From Verrucomicrobiota bacterium (GTDB lineage: Bacteria; Verrucomicrobiota; Verrucomicrobiia; Limisphaerales; J093), in contig JAKQDD010000236.1 in the NCBI GenBank assembly GCA_029556615.1, positions 1-64,000 on the forward strand: a stretch of DNA of 64,000 nucleotides, read 5' to 3'. Numbering within the stretch: the first letter of the stretch is position 1; each line of letters starts with the position of its first letter. This document shows, piece after piece, positions 55,293 to 63,221 of the stretch. The notes beneath the pieces were generated by a model. It was not told the origin of the DNA, searched no databases, and saw only the letters and a list, made by a program, of their open reading frames with translations. A program made the translations under genes and the position numbers.

Positions 55293-55677
55293 CCGGTGAT
55301 TCCTTGGGTTGGAAATCCGCCCGCGTCAGGACCTGGACGCGGGGCTGCCAGATCAGGAGCCTGCCGCCTCGCTGCGCTTTCACCTTCCGCCAGGCCCAGA
55401 GTTCGAGCGCCGTGCCCGGCGTGCTGAGCCATTCCAAGCATTCCTGGGCGCGCTCTTCGGTCAACTTGCGGAAGTGGCCGGCGAAGTCCTGGCCGGTGGA
55501 CTGGACGCCGACGACGCCGCGCTTCGGGTCGAGGGCAAGCACGTCGATGATGCCGAAAAGGTCCTGGCGGATGCCGTGGGAGCCACCGTACGGGTTCCAC
55601 TTTTCGACGATGGCGCAGACCAGACCCTGTTCGCGCAGCGCTCGAAGCGTCCTCTGGGTAGGTGAGAGTCCTTTCAT
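55285..55677 (-). CDS. VRR-NUC/PD-(D/E)XK nuclease-like protein
   Basis: From ATG 55677 the 130-residue product has a nuclease-like core: an HGIRQDLFGIIDVLALDP block with the acidic residues and a strand VVGVQSTGQDF where the usual QxK reads QST. It resembles the small VRR-NUC or resolvase-like proteins found near phage replication genes. With the Lys replaced, activity is doubtful. An in-frame ATG at 55710 would add 11 residues. The gap upstream holds two hairpins. Confidence 0.55.
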   Translation of the reverse strand: MKGLSPTQRTLRALREQGLVCAIVEKWNPYGGSHGIRQDLFGIIDVLALDPKRGVVGVQSTGQDFAGHFRKLTEERAQECLEWLSTPGTALELWAWRKVKAQRGGRLLIWQPRVQVLTRADFQPKESPDE

Positions 55678-55708
55678 GGTTTCAGGCGTCAGAAAGCGTC
55701 CGCGTGCC

Positions 55709-55864
55709 AACCGACCAGAAATTCACACCACCCCCGTAGGGGGTGAATTTCTGGTTGGTGGGTTTTGATGGTTTTGGTCGGTTCACGAACGTCGGCGTTG
55801 TAAGTTCTTGGTTCATGGGCATTTGAGAGTGACCAGAAATGGCTACGCACAATTGTTGGTCACT
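55709..55864. promoter_or_regulatory. nested inverted repeats upstream of the VRR-type gene
   Basis: ACCAGAAATTCAC (55714-55726) pairs with GTGAATTTCTGGT (55743-55755), and the flanking AACCGACC (55709-55716) with GGTCGGTT (55776-55783). A second hairpin uses AGTGACCA (55828-55835) and TGGTCACT (55857-55864). The 10-mer GACCAGAAAT occurs in both. It lies between the helicase gene and the nuclease gene and looks like an operator or origin-type site. Confidence 0.55.
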
Positions 55865-57083
55865 GGTCGGTCCAATCCACCGCCGAAGGCGTGTTTTCAG
55901 CCCTCTGCTCACCCTTTCCGGTAAGGCGGTAGAGCTTCTCCTGGCCGTCTTCCTCGAACCTGATCCAGCCCTTGGCTAGTGCTTCCTTGAGGGCGTTCTG
56001 AACGGTATTGGGAGCACACTGAAGCATCCGGGCCACTTCGGCCTTGTAGAAGGACTGGTTGCGGCTGGGGTTGGCTCGGATGCAGTGAAGCACCTCGACG
56101 GGATTCAGTTTGCGATGACGGCCTGGTCCGTCTTCCGCCATCAGTTCCTCGACCTCCACTGGGTCGGCCTTCCGCCAGCAGATGACGCCGATGTCCCGGT
56201 GATGGGCGATGAACTGGACGGTTGTCGGCTGCTTCTCGTCATCTTCCCACCGGAGTCGTTTCCCACGCTTCGGCGCCCGCAGCTCGAAGATGGTGTCCGA
56301 CCCGATCGACCGCAGAGCCAAGGCCGCCCGCGCCGGATTGATCCACTCCGCCGACCCCGCGCCCAGGTAGGCATAGTCACCCGCTTCCCAGTTGTCCTTC
56401 TCCTTCCCGCGAAGCGGCTTGTTGGTGTGGTGGGCCAAGACCAGCCCGACCTGGTGCCGGTGCAGGAGCGGGTTCAAGAGTTCGCGCATGAACCGGCTCA
56501 CGTCCTTCTGGCTGTTGCTGTCCCCGCCCAGGTAGGCGAAGGCTGGGTCCACGAGCACCAGGTCGAAGGGGCCGTGCTCGGTCAGGAGGGCGTCGAGCGT
56601 GAGGGCGAACTTGTCGCTGCTCCGGTCGTTGACCGTGCAGACCATGATCCGGCTCGACGCCTGCGCTTTCTCGGCGGGCGTCAGTTCGCAGCCGGCCAGG
56701 ACACCGTCGCGCATCTCGGCCAGGTCCCCTTCGTCATTCTCCGCTTGGATCAGCAGAATGCGCATCCCGCGCTCGCGGTAGGCTGTCCCCGGCGTGATGC
56801 CGAAGAGGGCCTTGCCCAGAGCGAAGTGAATGGCCAGTTGCATCAGCAGGGAGGATTTGCCCACGCCGGTTGGGCCGAGCAGCAGGCAGACGCCGCCGCG
56901 GTAGAGGAAACGGTGCATGATGAGTTCGCTGGGGTCATTGGTCGCTGGGGGTGTTCGCAGGTCATCGAGGACCCGCACCACGGGCAGGGCCTCGATCTTG
57001 ACCGCCTCCTTCTCGACGTGCTCCGCGTCGGGTGTGTCCAGGAAGCCGGTCAGCAGGTGGTTCAGCGGCGAAGCTTCAGACAT
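55860..57083 (-). CDS. AAA-type replicative helicase (RepA/DnaB-like)
   Basis: The 407-residue ATPase has a Walker A (LLGPTGVGKSS), a Walker B-like strand (FDLVLVDPAFAYLGG), and a C-terminal winged-helix part (YKAEVARMLQCAPNTVQNAL). The RecA-like core without an N-terminal primase domain matches phage RepA-type helicases. It follows the primase-like gene with an 8-nt overlap, so the two probably work together in unwinding and priming at the phage origin. Confidence 0.85.
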   Translation of the reverse strand: MSEASPLNHLLTGFLDTPDAEHVEKEAVKIEALPVVRVLDDLRTPPATNDPSELIMHRFLYRGGVCLLLGPTGVGKSSLLMQLAIHFALGKALFGITPGTAYRERGMRILLIQAENDEGDLAEMRDGVLAGCELTPAEKAQASSRIMVCTVNDRSSDKFALTLDALLTEHGPFDLVLVDPAFAYLGGDSNSQKDVSRFMRELLNPLLHRHQVGLVLAHHTNKPLRGKEKDNWEAGDYAYLGAGSAEWINPARAALALRSIGSDTIFELRAPKRGKRLRWEDDEKQPTTVQFIAHHRDIGVICWRKADPVEVEELMAEDGPGRHRKLNPVEVLHCIRANPSRNQSFYKAEVARMLQCAPNTVQNALKEALAKGWIRFEEDGQEKLYRLTGKGEQRAENTPSAVDWTDQ

Positions 57084-57966
57084 GGGCAGCCTCCGGCTTG
57101 AAGTACAGCACTCGCTGGCGCACGGCGGGAACGCCCTCGATCACGCGCAGGCCGCCGGGCATCCGCAGCCAACCGCAGATGTCCCAGCGGGTCAGGTCGG
57201 CGCCCAGGAGACAGGCGACGCAGAAGAACCGTACCTGGTCGCGGGCATTGTAGCGGTCCACGCGGAACCACCCGTGCAAGCTCTTCCCGCCGGAATCGAC
57301 CACTAGGACCAGCGGAACGAACGTCGCCAACTGGGTGATCAGCCGGGCTTGCTGCGCCTTGGGCAGGTTCGGGTCGTCGAACTCGGCGACTAGGTGCCGG
57401 CGCAGGCCGGTGTTGTTCTGGCATCGGGGCGAGGGCTTGCCTCGGTAATTGAGCGCCGACCGCTCCCGCATCGGGTTGACCACGATGAACTGGAGCCAGT
57501 CGGCGTCGGCGAGGGTTTCCTCGAGGGGCCGGACCATCGCCCGTTCGGTGTTCCGACCCGTGCAAACCAGTTCGCCAGGGCGGAACAGGCGCGGCAGGAC
57601 ATCGCTCGCAGCCAGGCCCGTGTCGCGTTCGACATCGAAGGCGGGCGTCACGTCGGCGAGGACCTTGGCGATGAGCGCCGGGTTGGGTTCAGGCCAATCG
57701 ACCGGATGCCGACCGAAGTTGACCTGCGCCGCCGGCCGGCCCGCGTAGGCGAACTCGACCGCCGCTTCGATCTCGGTGTCGGGCACGGGGCGGTGGACAA
57801 CGAAGTCATCGCAGCACCGGCGCAGGAAGGCGAAGCACTTGTCGGCGCTCAGCAGATGGCGCAGGCCGCTGGCAACCTGGGCCAACCACCGATGCGTGCC
57901 GCCGGGGCCGGGCATAGCGCGCAGGCGTTCGGCGGTCTTCTGGGAGAAGGGATAGAGGAAGGCCAT
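57076..57966 (-). CDS. AEP-type primase-like phage protein
   Basis: The 296-residue protein lies just before the helicase gene. It has two pieces that fit the archaeo-eukaryotic primase (PrimPol-like) core: HLVAEFDDP with acidic residues of motif I, and DSGGKSLHGWF with the S-x-H pattern of motif II. The third acidic motif is not clear. Proteins of this type make RNA or DNA primers for replication. The assignment is by motif and position and not certain. Confidence 0.65.
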   Translation of the reverse strand: MAFLYPFSQKTAERLRAMPGPGGTHRWLAQVASGLRHLLSADKCFAFLRRCCDDFVVHRPVPDTEIEAAVEFAYAGRPAAQVNFGRHPVDWPEPNPALIAKVLADVTPAFDVERDTGLAASDVLPRLFRPGELVCTGRNTERAMVRPLEETLADADWLQFIVVNPMRERSALNYRGKPSPRCQNNTGLRRHLVAEFDDPNLPKAQQARLITQLATFVPLVLVVDSGGKSLHGWFRVDRYNARDQVRFFCVACLLGADLTRWDICGWLRMPGGLRVIEGVPAVRQRVLYFKPEAAHV

Positions 57967-57972
57967 ACGGGG

Positions 57973-59802
57973 TCACTTCGAGTAGAACGGCATCAGCTTG
58001 CCCTCGACCTTTAACGGCAGGTGTGGCGCCCAGGGCAGAGGCGTTTCCATGAGGGCGATGATCCGGGCGAGGTTGGCTTCCGCGGTCGCCTCGGGAAGCT
58101 CGAACACGAGTTCATCGTGGACGCTCAGGACGGGGACGAAGCCCGCACAGGCGCACCGTAGCCAAGCGGAGGCGAGCACGTCGCGGGCGGTGGCCTGTGT
58201 CCAATTCTCGGCGAGCAGGCCGCCGTACACCTTCACCCGCTCGCCGGCCACGGTCGCGGTGATGTCCTCATCCGAGACATGCACGTCCCGGTACAGGACA
58301 TACCGCTTGGCGGCGGGCGCGTGTTGCGTGCAGGGGAGCGGCAGGGCGTAGTGGTCACCATCACGCGCTTCGCAGGCGTCTTCGAGTCGTTGCCAGAGGC
58401 GGACGATGCGCGGGTTGGAATCGCGGAACCTCTCGACCACACCCTTCGAGTCGTCCTCGCTCAGTTCCAGGCCGGCCATCACGCGAGCCACTTCGATGAA
58501 CTTGCGCCACCCGCAACCGAAGCCCAGGCCCAGTACGCGGGCCTTCGCGAGTTGGCGGAGGTTCGAGCCGGTTCGGTCGCACCACGCTTTCAGCGGCTCA
58601 GGTTCCGCGTAGCCCATCGTGCGCCGGGCGTGGATTTCATAGGCGTCGGCGTCGGGGTTGTCGCGGAACAGGACGAGGGCCTCAGTGTCACCGGCCAGGA
58701 ACAGCAGGACCCGGCTCTCGATCTGGCTAAAGTCCACGGCGGCCAGGACGTGACCGGGCGGGGCGATGATGGCCCGGCGCAGGTCCACGCCCTCGGCGGT
58801 CTTCCGGTTCAGGTTCTGAAGGTTCAGGCCACCGCCGCCCGACCACCTGCCCGTGCTGGCACCGAAATACTTCAGTTCATACGCCATCCGGCCCGAAGGC
58901 ATCCGGCGGGCTTCCATCGACTCCAGGACCTTCGCCGTGCGGTTCGCCGACCGGACCCGCTGCATGTGCCGAACCCAGGTGGCGGCGTCCGAGTCGATGT
59001 GCTTCTTCAGCCAGCGGGCGAAGCCAGGGTCGGCGCTCGACGTGGACGGCGGCGCGGGTACGCCGATCCGTTCACACGCCGCCTCGAACTGCTTGACCGA
59101 CGTGGCCGGCTTCCAGGGCAGAGCGTCGGCGATTGAGCCGGCGAGGTCTTCCAGTTCGAGCCGCTTGGCGCGGACATACGCCCAGTCAACGGCGAGGCCG
59201 TGACGCCCCATGTCGGAGGTAAGGTCGAAGAGGCGGCGCTCGTGCGGTGGCCAATGCCGCTCTAGGTGATTCCATAGGGCCAGGCACGCCAGCGCGTCTC
59301 GGGCCGCATAGCGGCTGATCTCGGCGGCAAGGAGGTAGTCTTCGCCGGGAACCCGGCCCTTGGCCCGCTCGCGAGGACCTTTGTCGAGCGTTTCGCCGAA
59401 GACCGCCTTGACCGCGCCGACCAGATCTCGCGGGTGTTGCAGATACGCGCACAGGGCCGCGCTGCACAGCCAGATTGCTGGGGCGATGCCCGACGGCACA
59501 GCGCTCTGTTCCTGAAGCCGCTCGAACACGCTGCGGTCGAAGTCCCGGTGGTGGCTGACCCAGGTACGACCCGCGATGGTCGCCCAGGGGAACCGCGACG
59601 GCGCGCAGACGCAGGTCCGCTCGCCATCGGTGACCGCCACCAGGTACGCCTGGAAGCGCGGGTCGTGGCAGTAGGCCCAGAGGCCGAGTTCCGCGACCGA
59701 GTAGGCGGCTGTGTAGAACGTCTCGAAATCGACCGCCACGGTACCGCCGCACTCGATCTCCGCCCACGCTTCCGGCGTCAGGATGTTCGGCTCGGGGATC
59801 AT
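57973..59802 (-). CDS. phage family A DNA polymerase
   Basis: The 609-residue enzyme has a 3'-5' exonuclease start (TVAVDFETFYTAAYSVAE) and the polymerase motifs: motif A AVDFSQIESRV, motif B KARVLGLGFGCGW and motif C SVHDELVFE. The residues for metal binding are present. There is no 5' nuclease domain. It is shorter than PolI because of a trimmed thumb region. It would replicate phage DNA with the SSB-like, primase-like and helicase gene products encoded around it. Confidence 0.92.
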   Translation of the reverse strand: MIPEPNILTPEAWAEIECGGTVAVDFETFYTAAYSVAELGLWAYCHDPRFQAYLVAVTDGERTCVCAPSRFPWATIAGRTWVSHHRDFDRSVFERLQEQSAVPSGIAPAIWLCSAALCAYLQHPRDLVGAVKAVFGETLDKGPRERAKGRVPGEDYLLAAEISRYAARDALACLALWNHLERHWPPHERRLFDLTSDMGRHGLAVDWAYVRAKRLELEDLAGSIADALPWKPATSVKQFEAACERIGVPAPPSTSSADPGFARWLKKHIDSDAATWVRHMQRVRSANRTAKVLESMEARRMPSGRMAYELKYFGASTGRWSGGGGLNLQNLNRKTAEGVDLRRAIIAPPGHVLAAVDFSQIESRVLLFLAGDTEALVLFRDNPDADAYEIHARRTMGYAEPEPLKAWCDRTGSNLRQLAKARVLGLGFGCGWRKFIEVARVMAGLELSEDDSKGVVERFRDSNPRIVRLWQRLEDACEARDGDHYALPLPCTQHAPAAKRYVLYRDVHVSDEDITATVAGERVKVYGGLLAENWTQATARDVLASAWLRCACAGFVPVLSVHDELVFELPEATAEANLARIIALMETPLPWAPHLPLKVEGKLMPFYSK

Positions 59803-60602
59803 GCCGCCGCCTGCTGCCGGGGGTCGTAGCCTTTGATGTACCGCCAGAGCGCGGCCACCATGCAGAACGCCTGCCAGTCCCGCGCCACGTCGGGATGCTT
59901 GACCACGGCGTACCGTCCGGGTTCGGTGGTCGAGATGAAGATGTTGGCGGCGAGCAGCCGGCCCACGTTTTCCTCGCCCCAGTACGTGGCGCCGTAGGCG
60001 GCGAGCTGCATCGCCTGATTGTCATAGGCCACGACCTCCTCGCCCGGCTTGGTCTTGCGCGTCTTGTAGTCCAGGATGCCGATGCCGTGCTGCCCGAACC
60101 GGAACAGCACGTCGGCGGTACCGGCGAAACCGTGCTCCTTGTTCACGAGCTTGATTTCGCGTTCGACGATTCGGATGCCGACTTTGTCCCGCCACGCCAG
60201 CACCGGCTCGACGTAGGGGCGCAGGTCGGGGGAATAGGGTTCGCCCGCCATCGCCAGTTCGAGCGCACCATGGATCATCGTGCCCAGGTCGGCGGCGGCT
60301 TCCACTTGGTCGAAAGCCGCGTTGCGAACGCGGTTGCACCAATAGTCTTCGGATTCCTCCGCCTGCTTGGGCGTGCGCAGCGTGGCGAGGGCGACCTGGT
60401 CGAGCTTCCACTTTTCGAGACCGGGCTTGGCCAGGATGCCGAGGATCGAGGTGACGCTCGGGTAGAGCCCGAGCCGCCGGGCGTCGCCAATCGTGGTCGC
60501 CCGTTCGCCTCGACCGTCAGCGGTCGGCAGTTTGTGAACGGGGGTCCCGTCGGACCGGTACCAATGGCCCGACGGAACCTTTGACTTGGTGAGGATGGCC
60601 AT
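59799..60602 (-). CDS. PD-(D/E)XK exonuclease (RecB/Cas4-like)
   Basis: The 267-residue nuclease shows a conserved N-terminal His/Glu region (ADLGTMIHGALELAM) and the core GFAGTADVLF followed by GILDYKTRK, in which the Asp, Asp and Lys of the PD-(D/E)XK site are present. Such phage enzymes process DNA ends for recombination or replication restart. It starts two bases after the SSB-like gene and overlaps the polymerase gene by 4 nt. Confidence 0.85.
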   Translation of the reverse strand: MAILTKSKVPSGHWYRSDGTPVHKLPTADGRGERATTIGDARRLGLYPSVTSILGILAKPGLEKWKLDQVALATLRTPKQAEESEDYWCNRVRNAAFDQVEAAADLGTMIHGALELAMAGEPYSPDLRPYVEPVLAWRDKVGIRIVEREIKLVNKEHGFAGTADVLFRFGQHGIGILDYKTRKTKPGEEVVAYDNQAMQLAAYGATYWGEENVGRLLAANIFISTTEPGRYAVVKHPDVARDWQAFCMVAALWRYIKGYDPRQQAAA

Positions 60603-60604
60603 AC

Positions 60605-61177
60605 TCAGAACGGGACTTCATCGTCCTCCGCGGGGGTGACGCTGGGAGCCGCCGGGGGCAGCACGGGGGGCGGCGGCGCTGCGGGCGCGGGCTGAGGGCG
60701 AGGTGGAGGCGCAGCGGGCACCGGGGCCGGCGGCGCAGCCGGTTGACCGAAGCCAACGGGTACGGGCGAGAGGGAAGCGATGCTGGCGAACACGCCGCTG
60801 CCATCACGCCGCTGGACGTGTTCGACCGTCAGCAAGCACTGGTGGCCTTTGAGCGTGGTGTAGTCCCAGCCGTAGGCTGGCGCGCGGCCCAGCAGGTTCT
60901 TGAGGAACCCGAACAGGGCCGACTTCTCGTTACCGCTGATCCGCATGACCCGGCTGGCAACCCGGTGCTTGTTGCCTTGCGGGTCCCGGAAGCCGAACAT
61001 GAAGCAGGTCAGGTCAACCTTCTCCATCTCGGTCGATTGGAATTTCTGGCGTGTGACGCCGTATTCGTCTTTCACGTCCAGAACGGTGGCGACGTAGGTG
61101 CCCGCCGGGGCGAGCGCGTCGCCGATGACCTGGGCGAACGGATTGCGATTGCTGGTGGGTTGAGGCAGAAGAGCCAT
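60605..61177 (-). CDS. single-stranded DNA-binding-like protein
   Basis: The 190-residue protein has an OB-like beta-rich first part (GTYVATVLDVKDEYGVTRQK), a Pro/Ala-rich linker, and an acidic tail ending EDDEVPF, almost the same as the SSB C-terminal tip (DDIPF) that binds partner proteins. It is probably the phage SSB. It comes first in the run of replication genes, before the nuclease and polymerase. Confidence 0.75.
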   Translation of the reverse strand: MALLPQPTSNRNPFAQVIGDALAPAGTYVATVLDVKDEYGVTRQKFQSTEMEKVDLTCFMFGFRDPQGNKHRVASRVMRISGNEKSALFGFLKNLLGRAPAYGWDYTTLKGHQCLLTVEHVQRRDGSGVFASIASLSPVPVGFGQPAAPPAPVPAAPPPRPQPAPAAPPPPVLPPAAPSVTPAEDDEVPF

Positions 61178-61206
61178 AGCTGTCTGTTCCTTTCGGGTTG
61201 GGGTGA

Positions 61207-61446
61207 TCAGTTGCGGGTGTGGCGTTCGATAACGGCGAACAACGCCCAGTTGACGCAGGTGGCGCTCAGGACGGCGAAAACGGCGACTGCCTTGGGATTG
61301 GGTCCCGTGGTCGCCGCCGCCACCCAGGCGATGCCGGCCAGGAGGGCGATGAAGGTCACCACGCCCCAGACTCCCAGGGCGAGGTTTCCGGCGGACTTGA
61401 TCCAGTCGATTTTGCGGTGCGGTGTTTGCGTTTGCGGTTCAGTCAT
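61207..61446 (-). CDS. small two-helix membrane protein
   Basis: The 79-residue product has a polar start and two hydrophobic helices (LGVWGVVTFIALLAGIAWVA and AVAVFAVLSATCVNWALFAV) with a short basic tail. It may be an exclusion or membrane-anchor protein, or a holin; nothing decides. It overlaps the HTH gene by 8 nt. Confidence 0.6.
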   Translation of the reverse strand: MTEPQTQTPHRKIDWIKSAGNLALGVWGVVTFIALLAGIAWVAAATTGPNPKAVAVFAVLSATCVNWALFAVIERHTRN

Positions 61447-61834
61447 GGTGCTTATCCGTAGTTGTCACCGGCCGGGTGAGTTGAAGTTGGCGTCGGCTTG
61501 GCCGGGGAAGACCGTCGCTAAAGTGGAATTGGGCGGAGGCGCGTTCATTGCGTCGTTCGGCCCTGACAGCCGCCTGCCGGCGTCGGAAAGCTCCGCTCGC
61601 GAGGTAGGCTTCGACCTCCGTCAGGCGGTAGCGCGGGTGCGCGCCCAGGTCGTGGCCCGGAACCCGCCAGCGGCGGAGGGTTGTCGTGGAGAAACCCAAG
61701 CGCTGGGACAGCTCGGCGAGGGTCAGGAAGGGTTCGGGCTTGGGAAGTCGTCCCTGCAAGAGTCGCAGCGCCTCTTCCCGGCGCTCGGGTGGGGCCGACA
61801 TGGCAGCCTGGACCAAATCCTCAAGGCCCGTCAC
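61439..61834 (-). CDS. MerR/excisionase-like DNA-binding protein
   Basis: The GTG at 61834 overlaps the stop of the small gene upstream by 4 nt and gives 131 residues. A winged-helix part of the excisionase/MerR type is seen at LTLAELSQRLGFSTTTLRRW followed by RYRLTEVEAYL. The tail is basic. It probably binds phage DNA as a transcription factor or excisionase. Confidence 0.7.
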   Translation of the reverse strand: MTGLEDLVQAAMSAPPERREEALRLLQGRLPKPEPFLTLAELSQRLGFSTTTLRRWRVPGHDLGAHPRYRLTEVEAYLASGAFRRRQAAVRAERRNERASAQFHFSDGLPRPSRRQLQLTRPVTTTDKHHD

Positions 61835-61980
61835 GGTTGGTCCTCCCCGTAGCGAAAACCAAACTCGCGCCAGAGGTCGGCGACCGCCTCCGTGTTTTCC
61901 TCTAGCGCCAGGGCGAACAGTTGGCAGAAGCGGGGACCGCGGTCGGTCTTCGGTAGTCGGGGCTGTCGGCCTTTGCTCAT
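61831..61980 (-). CDS. small phage protein of 49 residues
   Basis: An ATG at 61980 opens 49 codons ending at a TGA that overlaps the next start by 4 nt. The product begins MSKGRQPRLPKTDRGPRFCQ and ends with a helix and an acidic tail (WREFGFRYGEDQP). The tight coupling to the HTH gene argues that it is real. No function is known. Confidence 0.6.
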   Translation of the reverse strand: MSKGRQPRLPKTDRGPRFCQLFALALEENTEAVADLWREFGFRYGEDQP

Positions 61981-62051
61981 CGGTTACGGCTTCCTGGTTC
62001 TGGCCCGCGGCTCATCTTCCGCAGGCCCTCGTATTTCCAGGCCAGACAACC

Positions 62052-62081
62052 AAAAGAGGCAGTCGCTTTCGCAACTGCCTC
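62052..62081 (-). terminator. rho-independent terminator
   Basis: On the minus strand GAGGCAGT, a short stem closed by a GAAA tetraloop, and ACTGCCTC form an 11-bp hairpin followed by TTTT at 62055-62052. It closes the unit containing the 62148-63221 gene before the phage replication genes begin. Confidence 0.85.
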
Positions 62082-62098
62082 GTCATGAGTCTATTACC

Positions 62099-62137
62099 GA
62101 GACAACCCTGACAACCCTCGTGACAACCCCCCTGACA
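62099..62137. repeat. four direct repeats of TGACAACC or close variants
   Basis: Four GACAACC units (three of them preceded by T) lie in 39 nt directly after the stop codon of the 62148-63221 gene. The spacing is irregular (10 to 13 nt). They could be binding sites for a repressor or initiator. Confidence 0.55.
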
Positions 62138-62147
62138 ACCTCCTACG

Positions 62148-63221
62148 TTAACCCTCCCCGTCCTGCCCGTAGCTTTCCTCGATCCCCGCTCGTCGCCTCT
62201 GGGATGGCGACAGCTCGGAGAAGTTCCTCGGCTTCTCGGGTGCCCGAATCGCCTTGAGGTAGTCGGCCACCGAGGGATGCTTCTGGTTCAGCGCTTCGGC
62301 CCGCTTTCGCACCGCCTGTTTCGTGATTCCGAGCCGGGTTCCGATCTCGGTGTAGTTCAGGAACCTCGGCTTGCCGTCGGTTTCGGTGCGGGCGATCAGG
62401 GCGAAGAACAACTCCCGCTCCTTTTCCGTCAGCTTCATCTGAAGACCGGCGAGGAACCGATCGGCGCCGTCGGCCATCTCTTCGATGGTCTGTTCGCGGT
62501 CTCGTTCCTGAACCGCTTCGGCGATACGCTCCTTGCTCACGGCCTCGAAGCCGTTTCGGATCTCCCGGCGCAGGGGTTCGATCCCGTCGGTCCGTTCTCG
62601 CAGGTGCCGGCAGACGATCCCGCAGCCGCCGCGGATCGCTTCCGCGTCCGGGACCAAACCGCTGGCCAGATCAACACCGGACACCCCTACGGTCGCCAGC
62701 ATCCGATCCACGTTCTCGCTCAGCTTCGGCAGCAGTGCGCATCCATCGGCACCGGCCCGGCCAATGACGTCCATCGCCCCCGCCATCGCCTCGGCTTCAT
62801 TGCGCGCGTGGCAGTGGTAAACACGGCGCCGCTTCGGCCCCTGCGAGCAATTCCCCAGGCACTCGATCCGTGGCCCCACCGAACTCGACGGTCCAAGAAT
62901 CCCGAGTGCCGCCCGCACCCGTTCGCGAAAGGCGTCCCCATCCAGCCGGTAGAGCTGGACATCCGCCTCGGTCAACTCGACATGGCGGTCGTAGTAGCCC
63001 GCGTCGGGGTCGAAGTTCAGCCACCAGCGCCCCTTGTAGCCGCCGACTTGGGTCATGCAACCGCCCTGCGGGTCCGGGTACATTCGGCAGTACTCCCCGG
63101 GGCAGAGGCGCAGCATGGGCCGTACGGCGTCGAAACCCGCTCCGAGAAACTGCTTCCAGCCAGCCAGCGATTCTTTCTGCTCGCGCAGGCACGCGACCAA
63201 TGTCCAGAAGTCCATGTTCAT
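62148..63221 (-). CDS. Cys-rich protein with C-terminal HTH, function unknown
   Basis: From ATG 63221 the product has 357 residues. The N-terminal part has several Cys pairs (LRLCPGEYCRMYPDPQGGC, then IECLGNCSQGPK) that could bind zinc. The C-terminal 100 residues contain a helix-turn-helix of the winged or sigma-4 kind (NYTEIGTRLGITKQAVRKRA). I do not recognise the family. It overlaps the stop of the partial gene upstream by 4 nt and is followed by direct repeats and a terminator. It may be a DNA-binding regulator working with its neighbour. Confidence 0.65.
   Translation of the reverse strand: MNMDFWTLVACLREQKESLAGWKQFLGAGFDAVRPMLRLCPGEYCRMYPDPQGGCMTQVGGYKGRWWLNFDPDAGYYDRHVELTEADVQLYRLDGDAFRERVRAALGILGPSSSVGPRIECLGNCSQGPKRRRVYHCHARNEAEAMAGAMDVIGRAGADGCALLPKLSENVDRMLATVGVSGVDLASGLVPDAEAIRGGCGIVCRHLRERTDGIEPLRREIRNGFEAVSKERIAEAVQERDREQTIEEMADGADRFLAGLQMKLTEKERELFFALIARTETDGKPRFLNYTEIGTRLGITKQAVRKRAEALNQKHPSVADYLKAIRAPEKPRNFSELSPSQRRRAGIEESYGQDGEG

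Noticed and set aside
62099..62137. CRISPR array at the TGACAACC repeats
   Set aside because: The repeats are only 7-8 nt with 2-5 nt between them and there are no cas genes.
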